This document shows, in pieces, positions 42,001 to 51,660 of a stretch of DNA of 64,000 nucleotides. The notes under the pieces were generated by a model. That model was given only the letters and a program-made list of their open reading frames with translations. It did not search any database and had not been told where the DNA came from. Every line of letters begins with the position of its first letter. Within the stretch, counting starts at the first letter, position 1. Made by a program: the position numbers and the translations under genes. Source of the stretch: Pluralibacter sp. (GTDB taxonomy: Bacteria; Pseudomonadota; Gammaproteobacteria; Enterobacterales; Enterobacteriaceae). The stretch covers positions 1 through 64,000 of the forward strand of contig NZ_JAFAGS010000049.1 in the NCBI RefSeq assembly GCF_019237635.1, in the 5' to 3' direction.

Positions 42001-42472
42001 GTCGCTCGAAGATCTCACCAGCCAGCAAACCGAAGTAGAGCTACGGATGCCGTCGCTGCTGCCGGACGACTTCATTCCGGACGTCAACACCCGTCTGTCG
42101 TTCTACAAACGCATCGCCAGCGCGAAGCGCGAACAAGAGCTGGACGAGATCAAAGTCGAACTCATTGACCGCTTTGGCCTGCTGCCGGATGCCGCCCGCA
42201 ACCTGCTGGATATCGCCCGCCTTCGCCAGCAGGCGCAGAAGTTGGGGATCCGCAAGCTCGAAGGGAATGAAAAAGGCGGTGTCATTGAGTTTGGTGAGAA
42301 AAATCATGTCAACCCGACATGGCTCATCGGCCTGCTGCAAAAACAGCCTCAGCACTTCCGTCTCGACGGGCCGACACGGCTCAAATTCTTCCAGGAGCTT
42401 GGCGAGCGGAAGACCCGGATGGACTGGGTGCGCAACTTCATGCAGCAGTTGGAAGAGAACGCCATCGCCTGA
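39026..42472 (+). CDS. mfd: Transcription-repair coupling factor Mfd
   Basis: An 1148-residue protein, as in E. coli, that removes RNA polymerase stalled at DNA lesions and recruits UvrA. Domains in order: UvrB-like region (1-350), RNA polymerase-interacting domain (about 470-550, VHLEHGVGRYAGM), translocase with Walker A CGDVGFGKTEVAMR and DEEH in LIVDEEHRFGVRHKERI, the TRG region after QLRGRVGRSHHQAYAWLL, and the C-terminal domain. The frame can be extended to 38990, but MPEQVRYALP is the family start. Confidence 0.98.
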   Translation: MPEQVRYALPTKPGEQRLLGELTGAACATEVAEIVERHRGPVVLVTPDMQNALRLLDEVGQFTDQMVMNLADWETLPYDSFSPHQEIISSRLSTLYQLPAMQRGVLIVPVNTLMQRVCPHSYLHGHALVMKKGQQLSRDALRAQLDSAGYRHVDQVMEHGEYATRGALLDLFPMGSEQPYRLDFFDDEIDSLRLFDADTQRTLEEVDAINLLPAHEFPTDKTAIELFRSAWRDKFDVKRDAEHIYQQVSKGTLPTGIEYWQPLFFSEPLPALFSYFPANTLIVTTGDTEASAERFQADTRARFESRGVDPMRPLLPPEQLWLKRDELLGELKHWPRVQLKTEQLSDKAANVNLGYRTLPDVAVQAQQKAPLDSLRRFLESFDGPVVFSVESEGRRESLGELLSRIKLAPKRLQRLDDASGNGRYLMIGAAEHGYIDTLRNRALICESDLLGERVARRRQDTRRTINPDTLIRNLAELHPGQPVVHLEHGVGRYAGMTTLEAGGIKGEYLMLTYASDAKLYVPVSSLHLISRYAGGAEENAPLHKLGGDAWARARQKAAEKVRDVAAELLDIYAQRAAKEGYAFKHDREQYQLFCDSFPFETTPDQAQAINAVLSDMCQPLAMDRLVCGDVGFGKTEVAMRAAFLAAENNKQVAVLVPTTLLAQQHYDNFRDRFANWPVRIEMLSRFRSAKEHSQILEQASVGKIDILIGTHKLLQSDVKWKDLGLLIVDEEHRFGVRHKERIKAMRADVDILTLTATPIPRTLNMAMSGMRDLSIIATPPARRLAVKTFVREYDSLVVREAMLREILRGGQVYYLYNDVENIQKAADRLAELVPEARIAIGHGQMRERELERVMNDFHHQRFNVLVCTTIIETGIDIPTANTIIIERADHFGLAQLHQLRGRVGRSHHQAYAWLLTPHPKAMTTDAQKRLEAIASLEDLGAGFALATHDLEIRGAGELLGEDQSGQMETVGFSLYMELLENAVDALKAGREPSLEDLTSQQTEVELRMPSLLPDDFIPDVNTRLSFYKRIASAKREQELDEIKVELIDRFGLLPDAARNLLDIARLRQQAQKLGIRKLEGNEKGGVIEFGEKNHVNPTWLIGLLQKQPQHFRLDGPTRLKFFQELGERKTRMDWVRNFMQQLEENAIA

Positions 42473-42613
42473 TGCACCCTGCCCCGGCGGTTACGTGTCC
42501 GCCGGGGCCAGATTTACAAACTCTTTGCAATTCATCGAAGTATCCCGACGTGGCGCGACGTCATAATGGCCGTTTATTGATATATATAGAAACACTCACG
42601 GTGATGGATTTCG

Positions 42614-43582
42614 GTGATGATAACAATGACGCGTTTTTCTCGCTGGCTGGCGCTGCTTGCGCTTGCCGCAACGGTTGCGCTGGCACTGCCAGCGCGCGCC
42701 AATACCTGGCCTCTTCCTCCCGCTGGTAGTCGTCTGGTGGGTGAAAACCGTTTTCATGTGGTTGAAGATAACGGCGGCTCGCTGGAAGAAATCGCCAAGA
42801 AATACAACGTCGGCTTCCTGGCGCTGCTACAGGCGAACCCCGGTGTTGACCCTTACGTTCCGCGTGCGGGCAGCGTCCTGACCATTCCGCTGCAAACGCT
42901 GCTGCCGGACGTGCCGCGCGAAGGCATCGTCATTAACCTGGCGGAGCTGCGCCTCTACTACTACCCGCCGGGGCAAAACAGCGTCACGGTATACCCCATC
43001 GGGATTGGCCAACTCGGCGGCGATACGCTGACCCCAACCATGGTAACAACCGTTTCCGATAAGCGCGCCAACCCCACCTGGACGCCGACGGCCAACATCC
43101 GCGCCCGCTATAAGGCCAACGGCGTCGAGCTGCCTGCGGTGGTGCCTGCCGGGCCGGATAACCCAATGGGCCATCATGCAATTCGTCTGGCGGCCTATGG
43201 CGGCGTCTATCTGCTGCACGGGACCAATGCGGATTTCGGCATCGGTATGCGCGTCAGCTCCGGCTGCATTCGCCTGCGTGACGGTGATATCGAGACCCTG
43301 TTTAAACAGGTTTCGCCAGGCACCAAAGTGAACATCATCAATACGCCGATCAAGGCCTCGATCGAACCGGGCGGCGTCCACCTTGTCGAGGTTCATCAGC
43401 CGCTGTCTCAGCAGTTGAACGACGACCCGCAGCGTCTGCCTGTCGTACTCAACGCCGATATGCAGGCGTTCAAAGAGGCGCCACAGACGGACGGCATGGT
43501 GATGGAAAAAGTGATGGCGGCGCGTTCAGGCATGCCGGTCGATGTTACCCGCCACGGCGAGGCGCCCGCACAAACCTTGTAA
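42614..43582 (+). CDS. ldtC: L,D-transpeptidase LdtC
   Basis: A 322-residue periplasmic enzyme (YcfS) of the ErfK/YbiS family that links Braun lipoprotein to peptidoglycan. A signal peptide (to about residue 30, ALPARA) is followed by a LysM domain (FHVVEDNGGSLEEIAKKYNV) and a YkuD catalytic domain with HGTNADFGIGMRVSSGCIRL, whose His and Cys are catalytic. It is transcribed opposite ycfJ; the start could be the first or second Met. Confidence 0.96.
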   Translation: MMITMTRFSRWLALLALAATVALALPARANTWPLPPAGSRLVGENRFHVVEDNGGSLEEIAKKYNVGFLALLQANPGVDPYVPRAGSVLTIPLQTLLPDVPREGIVINLAELRLYYYPPGQNSVTVYPIGIGQLGGDTLTPTMVTTVSDKRANPTWTPTANIRARYKANGVELPAVVPAGPDNPMGHHAIRLAAYGGVYLLHGTNADFGIGMRVSSGCIRLRDGDIETLFKQVSPGTKVNIINTPIKASIEPGGVHLVEVHQPLSQQLNDDPQRLPVVLNADMQAFKEAPQTDGMVMEKVMAARSGMPVDVTRHGEAPAQTL

Positions 43583-43583
43583 G

Positions 43584-43618
43584 AAAAAAAGCCCCTCAGC
43601 CTGAGCGAATGAGGGGCT
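43584..43618 (-). terminator. Terminator of ycfJ (may also end ldtC)
   Basis: AGCCCCTCA pairs with TGAGGGGCT. In the ycfJ direction a T-run follows directly; the A-run before the stem means it works best on the minus strand. It lies between the convergent stops of ldtC and ycfJ. Confidence 0.85.
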
Positions 43619-43639
43619 AATATGCAGATAACTGCTGTT

Positions 43640-44179
43640 TTATACTTTGTTATTCAGAATCAGCTGACCATTGCTGTCCAGTGGGATCTGGTTGCCGGGG
43701 TCTTTATCCATGCGGATTTTCCCCTGCTGATCGCCGATTTTATAGGTCACGTCGTAACCGAGCATTTTTTCCGACTTGTCATACACGGTTTTGCAGCGCT
43801 GCTGCGTGGTGGTGTAGGTATCGTTATCCTGCATTGAGCCCTGGATCTGATTACCGGCATAGCCGCCGCCCAGCGCGCCGACGACGGTTGCGACATCACG
43901 ACCGCGACCACCGCCAAACTGGTGGCCAATCACCCCACCGGCTACCGCGCCGAGGACCGAACCAGCGATACGATTCTCATCCTGTACCGGACGGCGATGC
44001 GTCACGGCGACATTGCGGCACTCCTGACGCGGCGACTTCACGGTTTCTTTAATAGGTGTTGCTGACACGACTTGCGCATATTGCGGGCCACGTTCGAACG
44101 CGTTCAGACTGGCCACCGCCGCCACACCCAGCGCAGCAGCTACGCCAATCCCTATACCCGCCAACATCGATTTATTCAC
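43640..44179 (-). CDS. ycfJ: Glycine-zipper protein YcfJ
   Basis: A 179-residue protein with an N-terminal membrane or signal segment (NKSMLAGIGIGVAAALGVAA) and a glycine-zipper region GSVLGAVAGGVIGHQFGGG and VVGALGGGYAGNQ (about residues 90-130), as in the 17-kDa surface antigen family. Two Cys are kept. The start codon appears to be GTG with an AGGAGGAAA site; the frame from 44239 lacks such a site. Its role is not firmly known; it affects biofilm formation in E. coli. Confidence 0.92.
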   Translation of the reverse strand: MNKSMLAGIGIGVAAALGVAAVASLNAFERGPQYAQVVSATPIKETVKSPRQECRNVAVTHRRPVQDENRIAGSVLGAVAGGVIGHQFGGGRGRDVATVVGALGGGYAGNQIQGSMQDNDTYTTTQQRCKTVYDKSEKMLGYDVTYKIGDQQGKIRMDKDPGNQIPLDSNGQLILNNKV

Positions 44180-44335
44180 GGGGTTTCCTCCTTTGTTGCT
44201 GTTGGTAACAATTCTGCAACTGGAACAGGGATTCTGCAAATCAGAATGGGGATGAAAAATGCGGGAACGTGCTGCAATATGCGCTGATTCGGAGGAATCC
44301 GAACCATGACAGGCGCATATTTAGCAGAATTATCT

Positions 44336-44361
44336 GAAAAAGGCCCGGCAACTGCCGGGCC
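44336..44361 (-). terminator. Terminator of ndh
   Basis: GGCCCGGC/GCCGGGCC with an AACT loop, followed on the minus strand by TTTTT. It starts nine bases past the ndh stop. Confidence 0.9.
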
Positions 44362-44369
44362 GGGGAAGA

Positions 44370-45674
44370 TCAGTGCAGCTTCAGACGAGGACGGATCACA
44401 CGGTTAATGCTGCCGACCAGCATCATCAGGCCCGTTTTAAAGTAGCCGTGCAACGCAATCTGATGCATACGGTAGAGCGAGATGTATACAAAGCGCGCAA
44501 TACGCCCTTCAACCATCATTGAGCCGCGCATCAGGTTGCCCATCAGGCTGCCGACGGTGGAGTAGTTCGACAGCGAGACCAGAGAGCCGTGATCCTTATA
44601 GGCGTAGGCCTTCAGCGGTTTGCCTTTGGTCTGCGCCAGAATGTTATTCAACGCGGTGGTCGCCATCTGGTGAGCGGCCTGAGCGCGTGGCGGCACAAAG
44701 CCCCCTTCCGGACGCGCGCAGGAGGCGCAGTCGCCGATAGCGTAGATATCGGCGTCGCGGGTCGTCTGCAGCGTCGGCTCGACCACCAGCTGGTTGATGC
44801 GGTTGGTTTCCAGCCCACCGATGTCTTTCATGAAGTCCGGCGCTTTAATCCCTGCCGCCCACACCATCAGATCCGCCTTGATGTACTCGCCGTCTTTGGT
44901 ATGCAGGCCGCCTTCATCCGCGCTGGTCACCATGGTCTGGGTCAGGACGCGTACGCCCATTTTGGTCAGTTCACTGTGCGCGGCGCCGGAAATGCGCGGC
45001 GGCAGCGCAGGCAGAATGCGTTCGCCCGCCTCGACCAGCGTCACGTTCAGGGCATCGTTGGTCAGCCCTTTATAGCCGTAGCTGTGCAGCTGTTTCACCG
45101 CGTTATGCAGCTCTGCGGAGAGCTCAACGCCCGTCGCGCCGCCGCCGACTATCGCGATATTCACCTTCCCGTTCATCCCAAGGTTGCTGGAATGCTTGAG
45201 GAACAGGTTCAGCATTTCCTGATGGAAACGGCGTGCCTGGTGCGGGTTATCAAGGAAAATACAGTTCTCTTTAACGCCCGGGGTATTGAAGTCGTTGGAG
45301 GTACTGCCCAGCGCCATCACCAGCGTGTCGTACGGCAGCTTGCGCTCAGGCACCAGCAGCTCGCCCTTCTCGTCGCGCAGCTCGGCCAGGGTTATCGTTT
45401 TGGCTTCACGGTTGATATCCACCACCGAGCCCAGCTGGAACTGGAATCCGTGGTTACGGGCATGCGCCAGGTAGCTCAGCGCGTCAACGCCCTCATCCAG
45501 CGAACCGGTCGCCACTTCATGCAGCAGCGGCTTCCACAGATGACTGTGGTTACGATCCACCAGCGTCACTTTCGCTTTTTTACCGCGGCCCAGCTTTCTA
45601 CCCAACTGAGTAGCCAGTTCCAGCCCGCCAGCACCACCACCCACAATCACAATCTTTTTCAATGGCGTAGTCAA
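44370..45674 (-). CDS. ndh: NADH dehydrogenase II
   Basis: A 434-residue, single-subunit, non-proton-pumping NADH:quinone oxidoreductase on the inner face of the membrane. The FAD motif [18 protein letters not shown] is at the start, the NADH motif [19 protein letters not shown] is near residue 170, and the C-terminal helices ([18 protein letters not shown]) bind the membrane. Same length as in E. coli. The AT-rich 240-base region upstream is where FNR and other regulators act in E. coli. Confidence 0.97.
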   Translation of the reverse strand: MTTPLKKIVIVGGGAGGLELATQLGRKLGRGKKAKVTLVDRNHSHLWKPLLHEVATGSLDEGVDALSYLAHARNHGFQFQLGSVVDINREAKTITLAELRDEKGELLVPERKLPYDTLVMALGSTSNDFNTPGVKENCIFLDNPHQARRFHQEMLNLFLKHSSNLGMNGKVNIAIVGGGATGVELSAELHNAVKQLHSYGYKGLTNDALNVTLVEAGERILPALPPRISGAAHSELTKMGVRVLTQTMVTSADEGGLHTKDGEYIKADLMVWAAGIKAPDFMKDIGGLETNRINQLVVEPTLQTTRDADIYAIGDCASCARPEGGFVPPRAQAAHQMATTALNNILAQTKGKPLKAYAYKDHGSLVSLSNYSTVGSLMGNLMRGSMMVEGRIARFVYISLYRMHQIALHGYFKTGLMMLVGSINRVIRPRLKLH

Positions 45675-45865
45675 CGTGACCCCCTCAAAATATTAACCAA
45701 TTGTTAATTAAAAGTTATTCAAATAGCCTTTAGTTAACAACAAGTTACTGACACGAAACCCTTCATCGGCAGGGAGAATACCACGTTCGGTGCATTGGTC
45801 ATACCAAAATTGACATGGGTCAAGTTTTGCTGCTTTAATTTTGAGCAATGGTAGTAGGAAAAGTC

Positions 45866-45898
45866 AAAAAACGCCCCGGGCGGCATGACGCCGCCGGG
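45866..45898 (-). terminator. Terminator of ycfP
   Basis: GGCGGC pairs with GCCGCC, extended by a bulged CCC/GGG stem, and a T-run (TTTTTT) follows in the minus direction. It lies about 16 bases past the ycfP stop. Confidence 0.75.
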
Positions 45899-45913
45899 TG
45901 ACAAGGAGGGGGA

Positions 45914-46459
45914 TTAGCCTAAGGTTTTAAACGCTTTGATGCGCTGCAGGTGCGGCGAGATATTCTTGAATTTATGGGTCTGCACTTCGTCCCAGATAAT
46001 CTCATAGTAGTGATGCAGCAGCTCAGCCGAACGCTGGCTGTTCAGGGTTTCATCCTTGCGGGACAAAATCGCCAGGCAGCGATCGCGGTTTTTCTCACGG
46101 AAGTTGCTGACGCATTTGGTGGCGATATCTGCATACTCTTCCGGGCGATCGATTTTCCCATCCATGTTCTCATAAGGGAACAGATTCGGGTTAAACATCA
46201 CCTGGCGGACATCGCATAAGAAACCGATGCGCTCAGCCCAGTAGCCGCCCAGTCCGACGCCGCAAATTAGCGGTCTTTCGTCGTCGGTCAGTTGCAGCAT
46301 TTTATCGACCTCTTTGAGGAGGTGCTGCATATCGTGCTTCGGATGAAGCGTACTGTAGCTGATGAGCCGGACATCGGGATCGATAAACTGCAGTTGCAGC
46401 ACCTTCTCGTGATTTCCCGGGCTGTTTGAGTCGAAACCGTGCAAATAAATGATCATCAA
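45914..46459 (-). CDS. ycfP: Esterase-like protein YcfP (UPF0227)
   Basis: A 181-residue alpha/beta-hydrolase-like protein: [18 protein letters not shown] at the start and a degenerate nucleophile region [16 protein letters not shown], in which the usual Gly-X-Ser-X-Gly serine is replaced (Gly-Val-Gly-Leu-Gly). The family function is not established. It is the last gene of the hinT-to-ycfP run, with nagZ 37 bases upstream. Confidence 0.94.
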   Translation of the reverse strand: MMIIYLHGFDSNSPGNHEKVLQLQFIDPDVRLISYSTLHPKHDMQHLLKEVDKMLQLTDDERPLICGVGLGGYWAERIGFLCDVRQVMFNPNLFPYENMDGKIDRPEEYADIATKCVSNFREKNRDRCLAILSRKDETLNSQRSAELLHHYYEIIWDEVQTHKFKNISPHLQRIKAFKTLG

Positions 46460-46495
46460 AACCTCACAACACTGCCAATCCCGATGCGGGAGGGT

Positions 46496-47521
46496 TTAAA
46501 GAGCGGCTTTGTGCGCCTGCCAACGCTCGTGGAGTTCGTTCAACTGCGCGCTAACGCTTTTCCAGCGGGAGGAGTCCCGCAACGCCTGACGCGTAAATGA
46601 ACCTTTATGATACAATTTCGTAACACGTTCTGCTTTGATCGGCGACAGGTTATCCAGCACGCTGACGGCACCATTACGATTATTGCAGACGAGGATCATA
46701 TCGCAACCTGCATCCAGCGACGCCTGGCCGCGCTCCGCATAGCTTCCCATGATTGCCGCGCCCTCCATCGACAGATCGTCGGAAAAAATCACGCCGTCAA
46801 AACCTAACTCGCCGCGCAGCACCGTTTTTAACCAGTGCGCAGAGCCGCTGGCCGGTCGAGAGTCAACGTCCGTATAAATCACGTGCGCGGGCATAATGGC
46901 ATCCAGCCGGTTTTCCGTAATCAGGCTGCGAAAAACCGACATATCTTTCGCCCGAATCTCCGCTTCCGGGCGCGAGTCGTGCGGCGTCTCTTTATGGGAG
47001 TCTGCGGTTACCGCGCCATGCCCCGGGAAATGTTTACCCGTGGTTTTCATACCCGCGCCATGCATCCCGTCAATGAAATAACGGGCCATCGTCAGCGCCT
47101 TTTGCGGATCGGCATGGTAGGAACGTTCGCCAATCGCCGCGCTGATATGGCCGACGTCAAGCACCGGCGCAAAGCTGATGTCGATATCCATGGCGATCAT
47201 TTCGCTCGCCATCAGCCAGCCCGCTTCCTGCGCCAGTTTACCGCCCTCTTCCATCCCCAGCAGTTCGGCAAAAGACTGAGCGGCTGGCAGGCGGGTAAAC
47301 CCGTCGCGAAAACGCTGAACGCGACCGCCCTCCTGGTCTACCGCAATAACAAGATGGTTGCGCGAAGCGCTGCGGATCTGGCGCACCAGCTCACGCAACT
47401 GCAGCGGGTCATGATAGTTGCGGGTAAAGAGAATCAAACCGCCCACCAGGGGATGCGCCAGAATGTCGCGCTCTTCCGCATCCAGCTCATACCCCTCAAC
47501 ATCCAACATTACCGGACCCAC
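46496..47521 (-). CDS. nagZ: Beta-N-acetylhexosaminidase NagZ
   Basis: A 341-residue GH3 enzyme of the cytosol that removes GlcNAc from anhydro-muropeptides in cell-wall recycling, a step that also sets AmpC induction where ampC is present. The family motif [20 protein letters not shown] is at about 163-182 and the catalytic Asp in [14 protein letters not shown]. The start is a GTG two bases after the thiK stop, with a GAGGTGA site; the frame is open further upstream but that part overlaps thiK. Confidence 0.96.
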   Translation of the reverse strand: MGPVMLDVEGYELDAEERDILAHPLVGGLILFTRNYHDPLQLRELVRQIRSASRNHLVIAVDQEGGRVQRFRDGFTRLPAAQSFAELLGMEEGGKLAQEAGWLMASEMIAMDIDISFAPVLDVGHISAAIGERSYHADPQKALTMARYFIDGMHGAGMKTTGKHFPGHGAVTADSHKETPHDSRPEAEIRAKDMSVFRSLITENRLDAIMPAHVIYTDVDSRPASGSAHWLKTVLRGELGFDGVIFSDDLSMEGAAIMGSYAERGQASLDAGCDMILVCNNRNGAVSVLDNLSPIKAERVTKLYHKGSFTRQALRDSSRWKSVSAQLNELHERWQAHKAAL

Positions 47522-47523
47522 AT

Positions 47524-48354
47524 TCACCTCTCTTGTCCTTTTGTTTTTAACTGTCGCCATGCGTCATCCGCCAGCGCACAAAATTGGCGATCGCCGGTTT
47601 GCTGCCAGCGATACTCATACCAGCCCGCCATCAGCATCAACACCCACCGCCGCCAGCGCCGAACGTGGCGAGTCAGTGGGACAGGGTCGAGATGGGCAAG
47701 CCGGGCATAATCATTGATAATCTGCTGACGTTGGGTATGATTTTCCGACCACACGGCCGCCAGCTCCAGGGCGATATCGCCGTCTCCGGCATACTCCCAG
47801 TCGATAAGTCGCAATCCCTGTTCGGTGAGAACGATATTGCCTGCGTGAATATCCATATGCAAGGGCGCCAGCCGCATCGCCTTCGGCTCTCCCTGGCGGC
47901 GTAAACATTTGAGCTCTCGCAGCCAGAACGGCGTCCGGCGGGTCGGATCGCAACACTGCCAGTAACGCTCCAACAGCGGCAGCACCGGAACCCGCCAGCC
48001 AAAACGACGCTGTTGGTGCAGGTGGTGCAGCAGTTCGGCAAGCCTGCCGCTTTGCGGTAACGCCGGGGCCGTCTCGCCATGGAGATACTCCACGGCCATC
48101 CAACCGGGGAAAAACCCCTGCGGACGCGGCGCAAGCGTGGAAGGAAGCTGGTTGAGGGCATGGTACTGGCGACGGAAATGACTGCGCGGCGCGTCGGGAT
48201 CGTGGTGCTGGCGCAGAACCAGCCGCTGTCCGTCACGTTCAATAATACAGCTTCCGCCGCTCAGGCCGACAAGACCCGCGCTGGCGACGGAGTAACGCGG
48301 AAAAAAGCGTGACAGCAGCGCGTCACGCGAAAGATTACTGTTGTTGAACGGCAC
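47524..48354 (-). CDS. thiK: Thiamine kinase ThiK
   Basis: A 276-residue aminoglycoside-phosphotransferase-like kinase that phosphorylates thiamine in salvage. The catalytic loop is [13 protein letters not shown] and the metal Asp lies in [15 protein letters not shown]. It is less conserved than its neighbours, as is usual for ThiK. It overlaps the end of lpoB by 20 bases. Confidence 0.94.
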   Translation of the reverse strand: MPFNNSNLSRDALLSRFFPRYSVASAGLVGLSGGSCIIERDGQRLVLRQHHDPDAPRSHFRRQYHALNQLPSTLAPRPQGFFPGWMAVEYLHGETAPALPQSGRLAELLHHLHQQRRFGWRVPVLPLLERYWQCCDPTRRTPFWLRELKCLRRQGEPKAMRLAPLHMDIHAGNIVLTEQGLRLIDWEYAGDGDIALELAAVWSENHTQRQQIINDYARLAHLDPVPLTRHVRRWRRWVLMLMAGWYEYRWQQTGDRQFCALADDAWRQLKTKGQER

Positions 48355-48970
48355 CTTTACCTGACCAGATAATCTCGCCAGTCTGGACCAGCATCAGTTG
48401 CATTTGCAGGGTCGGCGTATTGACGTTGCCGGTAGCGCTGGAGTACAGCACATACTGGGCGCCGACATTACGGGCAATGCCGATCGCTTTGTTGCGCGAA
48501 CCCAGGCTATCCTGCGCCGAAATCCCCAGTTGCTGCTTGGCCACGGCTAACTGCTGCACAGAAACCAGCGTAAATTTGCTGTTGCCGCCGAGGGCGTTAC
48601 GCAGCGCCGTCGTGGCTTCGGCAGGGTTCAGCGAGCCGTTGGTGCGGTTATTCACGCTATCCACCAGCAAAATGCTCCCGGCGTTCACCCCGCTTGCCTG
48701 CAGCATCTGCCCTACCAGCGGCTGTACGGCGCTATTCCAGTCATAATGACGAACGCGCGGCGCAGGTTGCGCTGGCTGCTCGCCATGCTCAATGGGCCCC
48801 GGCTGCGCCGGAATCGTCGGCACCACAGGTACGGTCGTTGTCGGCGGCTGCGGCTGCTCTGGCGTCGGTTTCGCTTCTTCTACCGGCGCCGGTTTTTCCC
48901 GTTGCGCGACGCACCCTGAGAGAAATATCGCCACGGCGGTGATGAATGCATAGCGACTCAGTTTGCTCAT
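48335..48970 (-). CDS. lpoB: Outer-membrane lipoprotein LpoB, activator of PBP1b
   Basis: A 211-residue lipoprotein with the lipobox FLSGC ending at Cys20, a long Pro/Glu/Thr-rich linker (about residues 24-70) that spans the periplasm, and a globular domain ([20 protein letters not shown] onward). It stimulates PBP1b from the outer membrane. Linker length and domain match the E. coli protein. It belongs to the hinT-ycfL-lpoB-thiK-nagZ group. Confidence 0.96.
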   Translation of the reverse strand: MSKLSRYAFITAVAIFLSGCVAQREKPAPVEEAKPTPEQPQPPTTTVPVVPTIPAQPGPIEHGEQPAQPAPRVRHYDWNSAVQPLVGQMLQASGVNAGSILLVDSVNNRTNGSLNPAEATTALRNALGGNSKFTLVSVQQLAVAKQQLGISAQDSLGSRNKAIGIARNVGAQYVLYSSATGNVNTPTLQMQLMLVQTGEIIWSGKGAVQQQ

Positions 48971-48983
48971 TACTATTTACCCC

Positions 48984-49358
48984 TTACAGATAAAGATAAA
49001 GTCGGACTTTATGCGCGCCGAGGCTGTTTGCGCTACCGTACAGCGTCACCGAAGAGTTTGCCGGGACGATGATAGTGCGGGCAGTCTCAAGCGGATGCAT
49101 TTCCAGTCCTCTGGAGTCATACCAGTAAAAACGGTAGTGCACCGTTATCGGCACCTTACGTTCGTTAAACAACCGGGATGTGGCAGTCGCCTGGATTTCA
49201 GACGTTGTCAGTTCGGGCTTATCCGCGCTGATCCCGGCGGCAAGCACATTTGCTTCCATGACCAGCGTTTGCTGTTCGCCAAAGGGAATTTCCGGGCGCG
49301 AGAAGCACCCTGCCAGCGTCAGCGCCGCCAGCAACACTGCGAAACGACCGCCTTTCAT
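48984..49358 (-). CDS. ycfL: Lipoprotein YcfL
   Basis: A 124-residue lipoprotein with the lipobox Leu-Ala-Gly-Cys at residues 15-18 (MKGGRFAVLLAALTLAGCFS) and a beta-sandwich-like mature domain with the VHYRFYWYDSRGLEMHPLE segment. Its function is unknown. It starts four bases after hinT and sits before lpoB, as in E. coli. Confidence 0.93.
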   Translation of the reverse strand: MKGGRFAVLLAALTLAGCFSRPEIPFGEQQTLVMEANVLAAGISADKPELTTSEIQATATSRLFNERKVPITVHYRFYWYDSRGLEMHPLETARTIIVPANSSVTLYGSANSLGAHKVRLYLYL

Positions 49359-49362
49359 ACCG

Positions 49363-49719
49363 TTAACCTTTGTGCGTCAGCATGGGACCCAGCGGGCGAC
49401 CGCCCAACAGATGCATATGGATATGGTAAACCTCCTGGCCCCCGTGGCGGTTGCAGTTGAGGATCAGGCGGTAGCCGTCATCGGCAATGCCTTCGTCACG
49501 GGCGATTTTCGCAGCCACAGTCACCAGACGCCCCAACGCCTGCTCGTGCTCAGCCGTCACGTCATTCACCGTTGGAATCAGGGTATTCGGCACAATCAGA
49601 ATATGGGTGGGCGCCTGCGGAGAGATATCGCGAAAGGCGGTGACCAGCTCGTCCTGATAAACAATGTCCGACGGGATCTCGCGGCGGATGATCTTGCTGA
49701 AAATCGTTTCTTCTGCCAT
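49363..49719 (-). CDS. hinT: Purine nucleoside phosphoramidase HinT
   Basis: A 118-residue HIT-family hydrolase of adenosine phosphoramidates. The His triad is in [19 protein letters not shown] (His-Ile-His-Met-His). It is the first gene of the group running to ycfP, with an AGGAAAAAG site upstream. In K-12 fhuE lies between this gene and ptsG; only about 200 non-coding bases are present here. Confidence 0.96.
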   Translation of the reverse strand: MAEETIFSKIIRREIPSDIVYQDELVTAFRDISPQAPTHILIVPNTLIPTVNDVTAEHEQALGRLVTVAAKIARDEGIADDGYRLILNCNRHGGQEVYHIHMHLLGGRPLGPMLTHKG

Positions 49720-49880
49720 GACTTTTTCCTTTTTGATTATTACCGTACGGTAACCTGTTACCAGGCAACAACGTAAGAGTATGAGCGACTTATTCCCCCA
49801 CTTTCAACCCAATCGCTCTTTTTCTTATTCTGAAATCCGTCTGGTCGCTGCTTGCTTAACCATTTGCCGACGCTGAATGT

Positions 49881-49906
49881 AAAAAAGGCAGCCATTCGGC
49901 TGCCTT
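49881..49906 (-). terminator. Terminator of ptsG
   Basis: AAGGCAGCC pairs with GGCTGCCTT around ATTC, and a T-run follows in the minus direction. It begins 22 bases past the ptsG stop. Confidence 0.9.
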
Positions 49907-49927
49907 AGTCTCCCCATCTTTTATCAC

Positions 49928-51361
49928 TTAGTGATTGCGGATGTACTCATCCATCTCGGTTTTCAGGTTATCGGACTTGGTGCCGAAAATAGCCTGAACG
50001 CCGGAACCCGCAACGACTACGCCCGCCGCGCCCAGTTTCTTCAGACCAGGCTGATCCACTTTAGCGACATCGGCGACGCTGACGCGCAGACGGGTGATAC
50101 AGGCATCGAGGTTGGTGATGTTTTCTTTACCACCGAACGCCGCCACCAGGGCCGGAGCCATTTCGCTGGTCTCGCCGACTTTCGTATCTTCTGTTGCATC
50201 TTCACGACCCGGTGTTTTCAGGTCCAGCACTTTAATCAGTACGCGGAAGATGGTGTAGTAAACGATCGCATAGCAGATACCGACAATCGGGAACAGCCAC
50301 AGCTTGCTGCTGTTGCCGGACAGAACGATAAAGTCGATCAGACCATGAGAGAACGACGTACCGTCACGCATACCCAGCAGGATACAGATCGGGAACGCCA
50401 GACCTGCCAGAATTGCGTGGATAACGTACAGGATCGGCGCAACGAACATGAAGGAGAACTCGATCGGCTCGGTGATACCGGTCAGGAACGAGGTCAGCGC
50501 TGCGGAGATCATGATACCGCCCACTTTTGCACGGTTCTCTGGTTTAGCAGAGTGCCAGATGGCAATCGCAGCAGCCGGCAGACCGTACATTTTGAACAGG
50601 AAGCCGCCAGACAGTTTGCCTGCAGTCGGGTCGCCTGCCATGTAACGCGGGATATCGCCGTGGAACACCTGGCCCGCAGCGTTGGTGAATTCACCAATCT
50701 GCATCTGGAAAGGTACGTTCCAGATGTGGTGCAGACCGAACGGCACCAGGCAGCGTTCAACAAAGCCGTAGATACCGAACGCCACAACCGGGTTCTGGTA
50801 AGCCGCCCACTGGGAGAATGTCTGAATCGCGGAACCAATCGGTGGCCAGATAAAGGACAGGATCACGCCCAGAATAATCGCCGCCAGACCGGAGATGATC
50901 GGCACAAAACGCTTGCCCGCGAAGAAACCCAGATACTCAGGCAGCTTGATGCGGTAGAAGCGGTTGAACATATAGGCTGCAATCGCACCGGAGATAATAC
51001 CGCCGAGCACGCCGGTATCCGCCAGGTGTTTAGCCGCAATCTCTTCAGCAGGTAAATGCAGAACCAAAGGTGCAACAACCGCCATGGTTTTCACCATGAT
51101 GCCGTAAGCCACAACCGACGCCAGTGCGGAAACACCGTCGTTGTTGGTGAAGCCAAGCGCAACACCGATAGCAAAGATAAGCGGCATGTTAGCAAATACA
51201 GAACCGCCTGCTTCCGCCATTACGTGGGAAACAACGGCTGGCAGCCAGCTGAAGTTTGCAGAACCGACGCCCAGCAGGATACCTGCGATAGGCAGTACGG
51301 ATACTGGCAGCATCAGCGATTTACCGACCTTCTGCAGGTTAGCAAATGCATTCTTAAACAT
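49928..51361 (-). CDS. ptsG: Glucose-specific PTS enzyme IICB
   Basis: A 477-residue membrane transporter that takes up and phosphorylates glucose. The IIC domain with about ten helices covers residues 1-380 ([32 protein letters not shown]), a linker follows, and the IIB domain carries the phosphorylated Cys421 in [14 protein letters not shown] and Mlc sites lie upstream, and the leader just before the ATG (CAGGAGCACTCTCAATT) matches the E. coli stretch targeted by the sRNA SgrS. Confidence 0.98.
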   Translation of the reverse strand: MFKNAFANLQKVGKSLMLPVSVLPIAGILLGVGSANFSWLPAVVSHVMAEAGGSVFANMPLIFAIGVALGFTNNDGVSALASVVAYGIMVKTMAVVAPLVLHLPAEEIAAKHLADTGVLGGIISGAIAAYMFNRFYRIKLPEYLGFFAGKRFVPIISGLAAIILGVILSFIWPPIGSAIQTFSQWAAYQNPVVAFGIYGFVERCLVPFGLHHIWNVPFQMQIGEFTNAAGQVFHGDIPRYMAGDPTAGKLSGGFLFKMYGLPAAAIAIWHSAKPENRAKVGGIMISAALTSFLTGITEPIEFSFMFVAPILYVIHAILAGLAFPICILLGMRDGTSFSHGLIDFIVLSGNSSKLWLFPIVGICYAIVYYTIFRVLIKVLDLKTPGREDATEDTKVGETSEMAPALVAAFGGKENITNLDACITRLRVSVADVAKVDQPGLKKLGAAGVVVAGSGVQAIFGTKSDNLKTEMDEYIRNH

Positions 51362-51458
51362 AATTGAGAGTGCTCCTGAGTATTTGTGCTTTTTTTTACG
51401 TATTCACGCATTGGCGAGGGGGGAGAGCCCCGCCGTGGACAGGCATCTAAGCGCCTTT

Positions 51459-51483
51459 TTATTTATTACACAGAGTAAAATAA
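51459..51483 (-). promoter_or_regulatory. Mlc operator of ptsG
   Basis: On the minus strand TTATTTTACTCTGTG and TAATAAATAA form the imperfect palindrome known as the Mlc site of E. coli ptsG. It lies about 110 bases before the start codon and implies repression that is relieved by glucose. Confidence 0.8.
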
Positions 51484-51498
51484 ATCCCGACTCTGTTG

Positions 51499-51514
51499 TT
51501 TGACGGCCATCACG
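51499..51514 (-). promoter_or_regulatory. CRP site of ptsG
   Basis: The minus strand reads CGTGATGGCCGTCAAA, close to the CRP consensus TGTGA-N6-TCACA (four of five in each half). It is placed as in E. coli, just upstream of the Mlc site. Confidence 0.75.
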
Positions 51515-51660
51515 TTTCGCTTAGCGCCCCACGAAAAACTTTCAGTAATTTACAAAACATGTGTCCGTATGTTACATGAAAGCCCTTCACCGCCACTTTC
51601 GCGGCGGTGAACTCTACTCGCTTTACCTATTAATTACGAGCTTTAAAATAAGCTGTCAGA

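Noticed and set aside
40163-42028. Long minus-strand open frames of 335 and 278 codons inside mfd
   Set aside because: They lie opposite a clearly conserved protein and show no recognisable domains or ribosome binding sites.
44589-45707. 372-codon plus-strand frame opposite ndh
   Set aside because: Shadow of ndh; composition is Arg/His/Gln-rich as in reverse frames of GC-rich genes.
46221-46300. YcfP as an active Ser esterase
   Set aside because: The nucleophile elbow reads Gly-Val-Gly-Leu-Gly, without Ser, so catalytic activity is not claimed.
49931-51055. 374-codon plus-strand frame opposite ptsG
   Set aside because: Antisense shadow of ptsG without domain signal.
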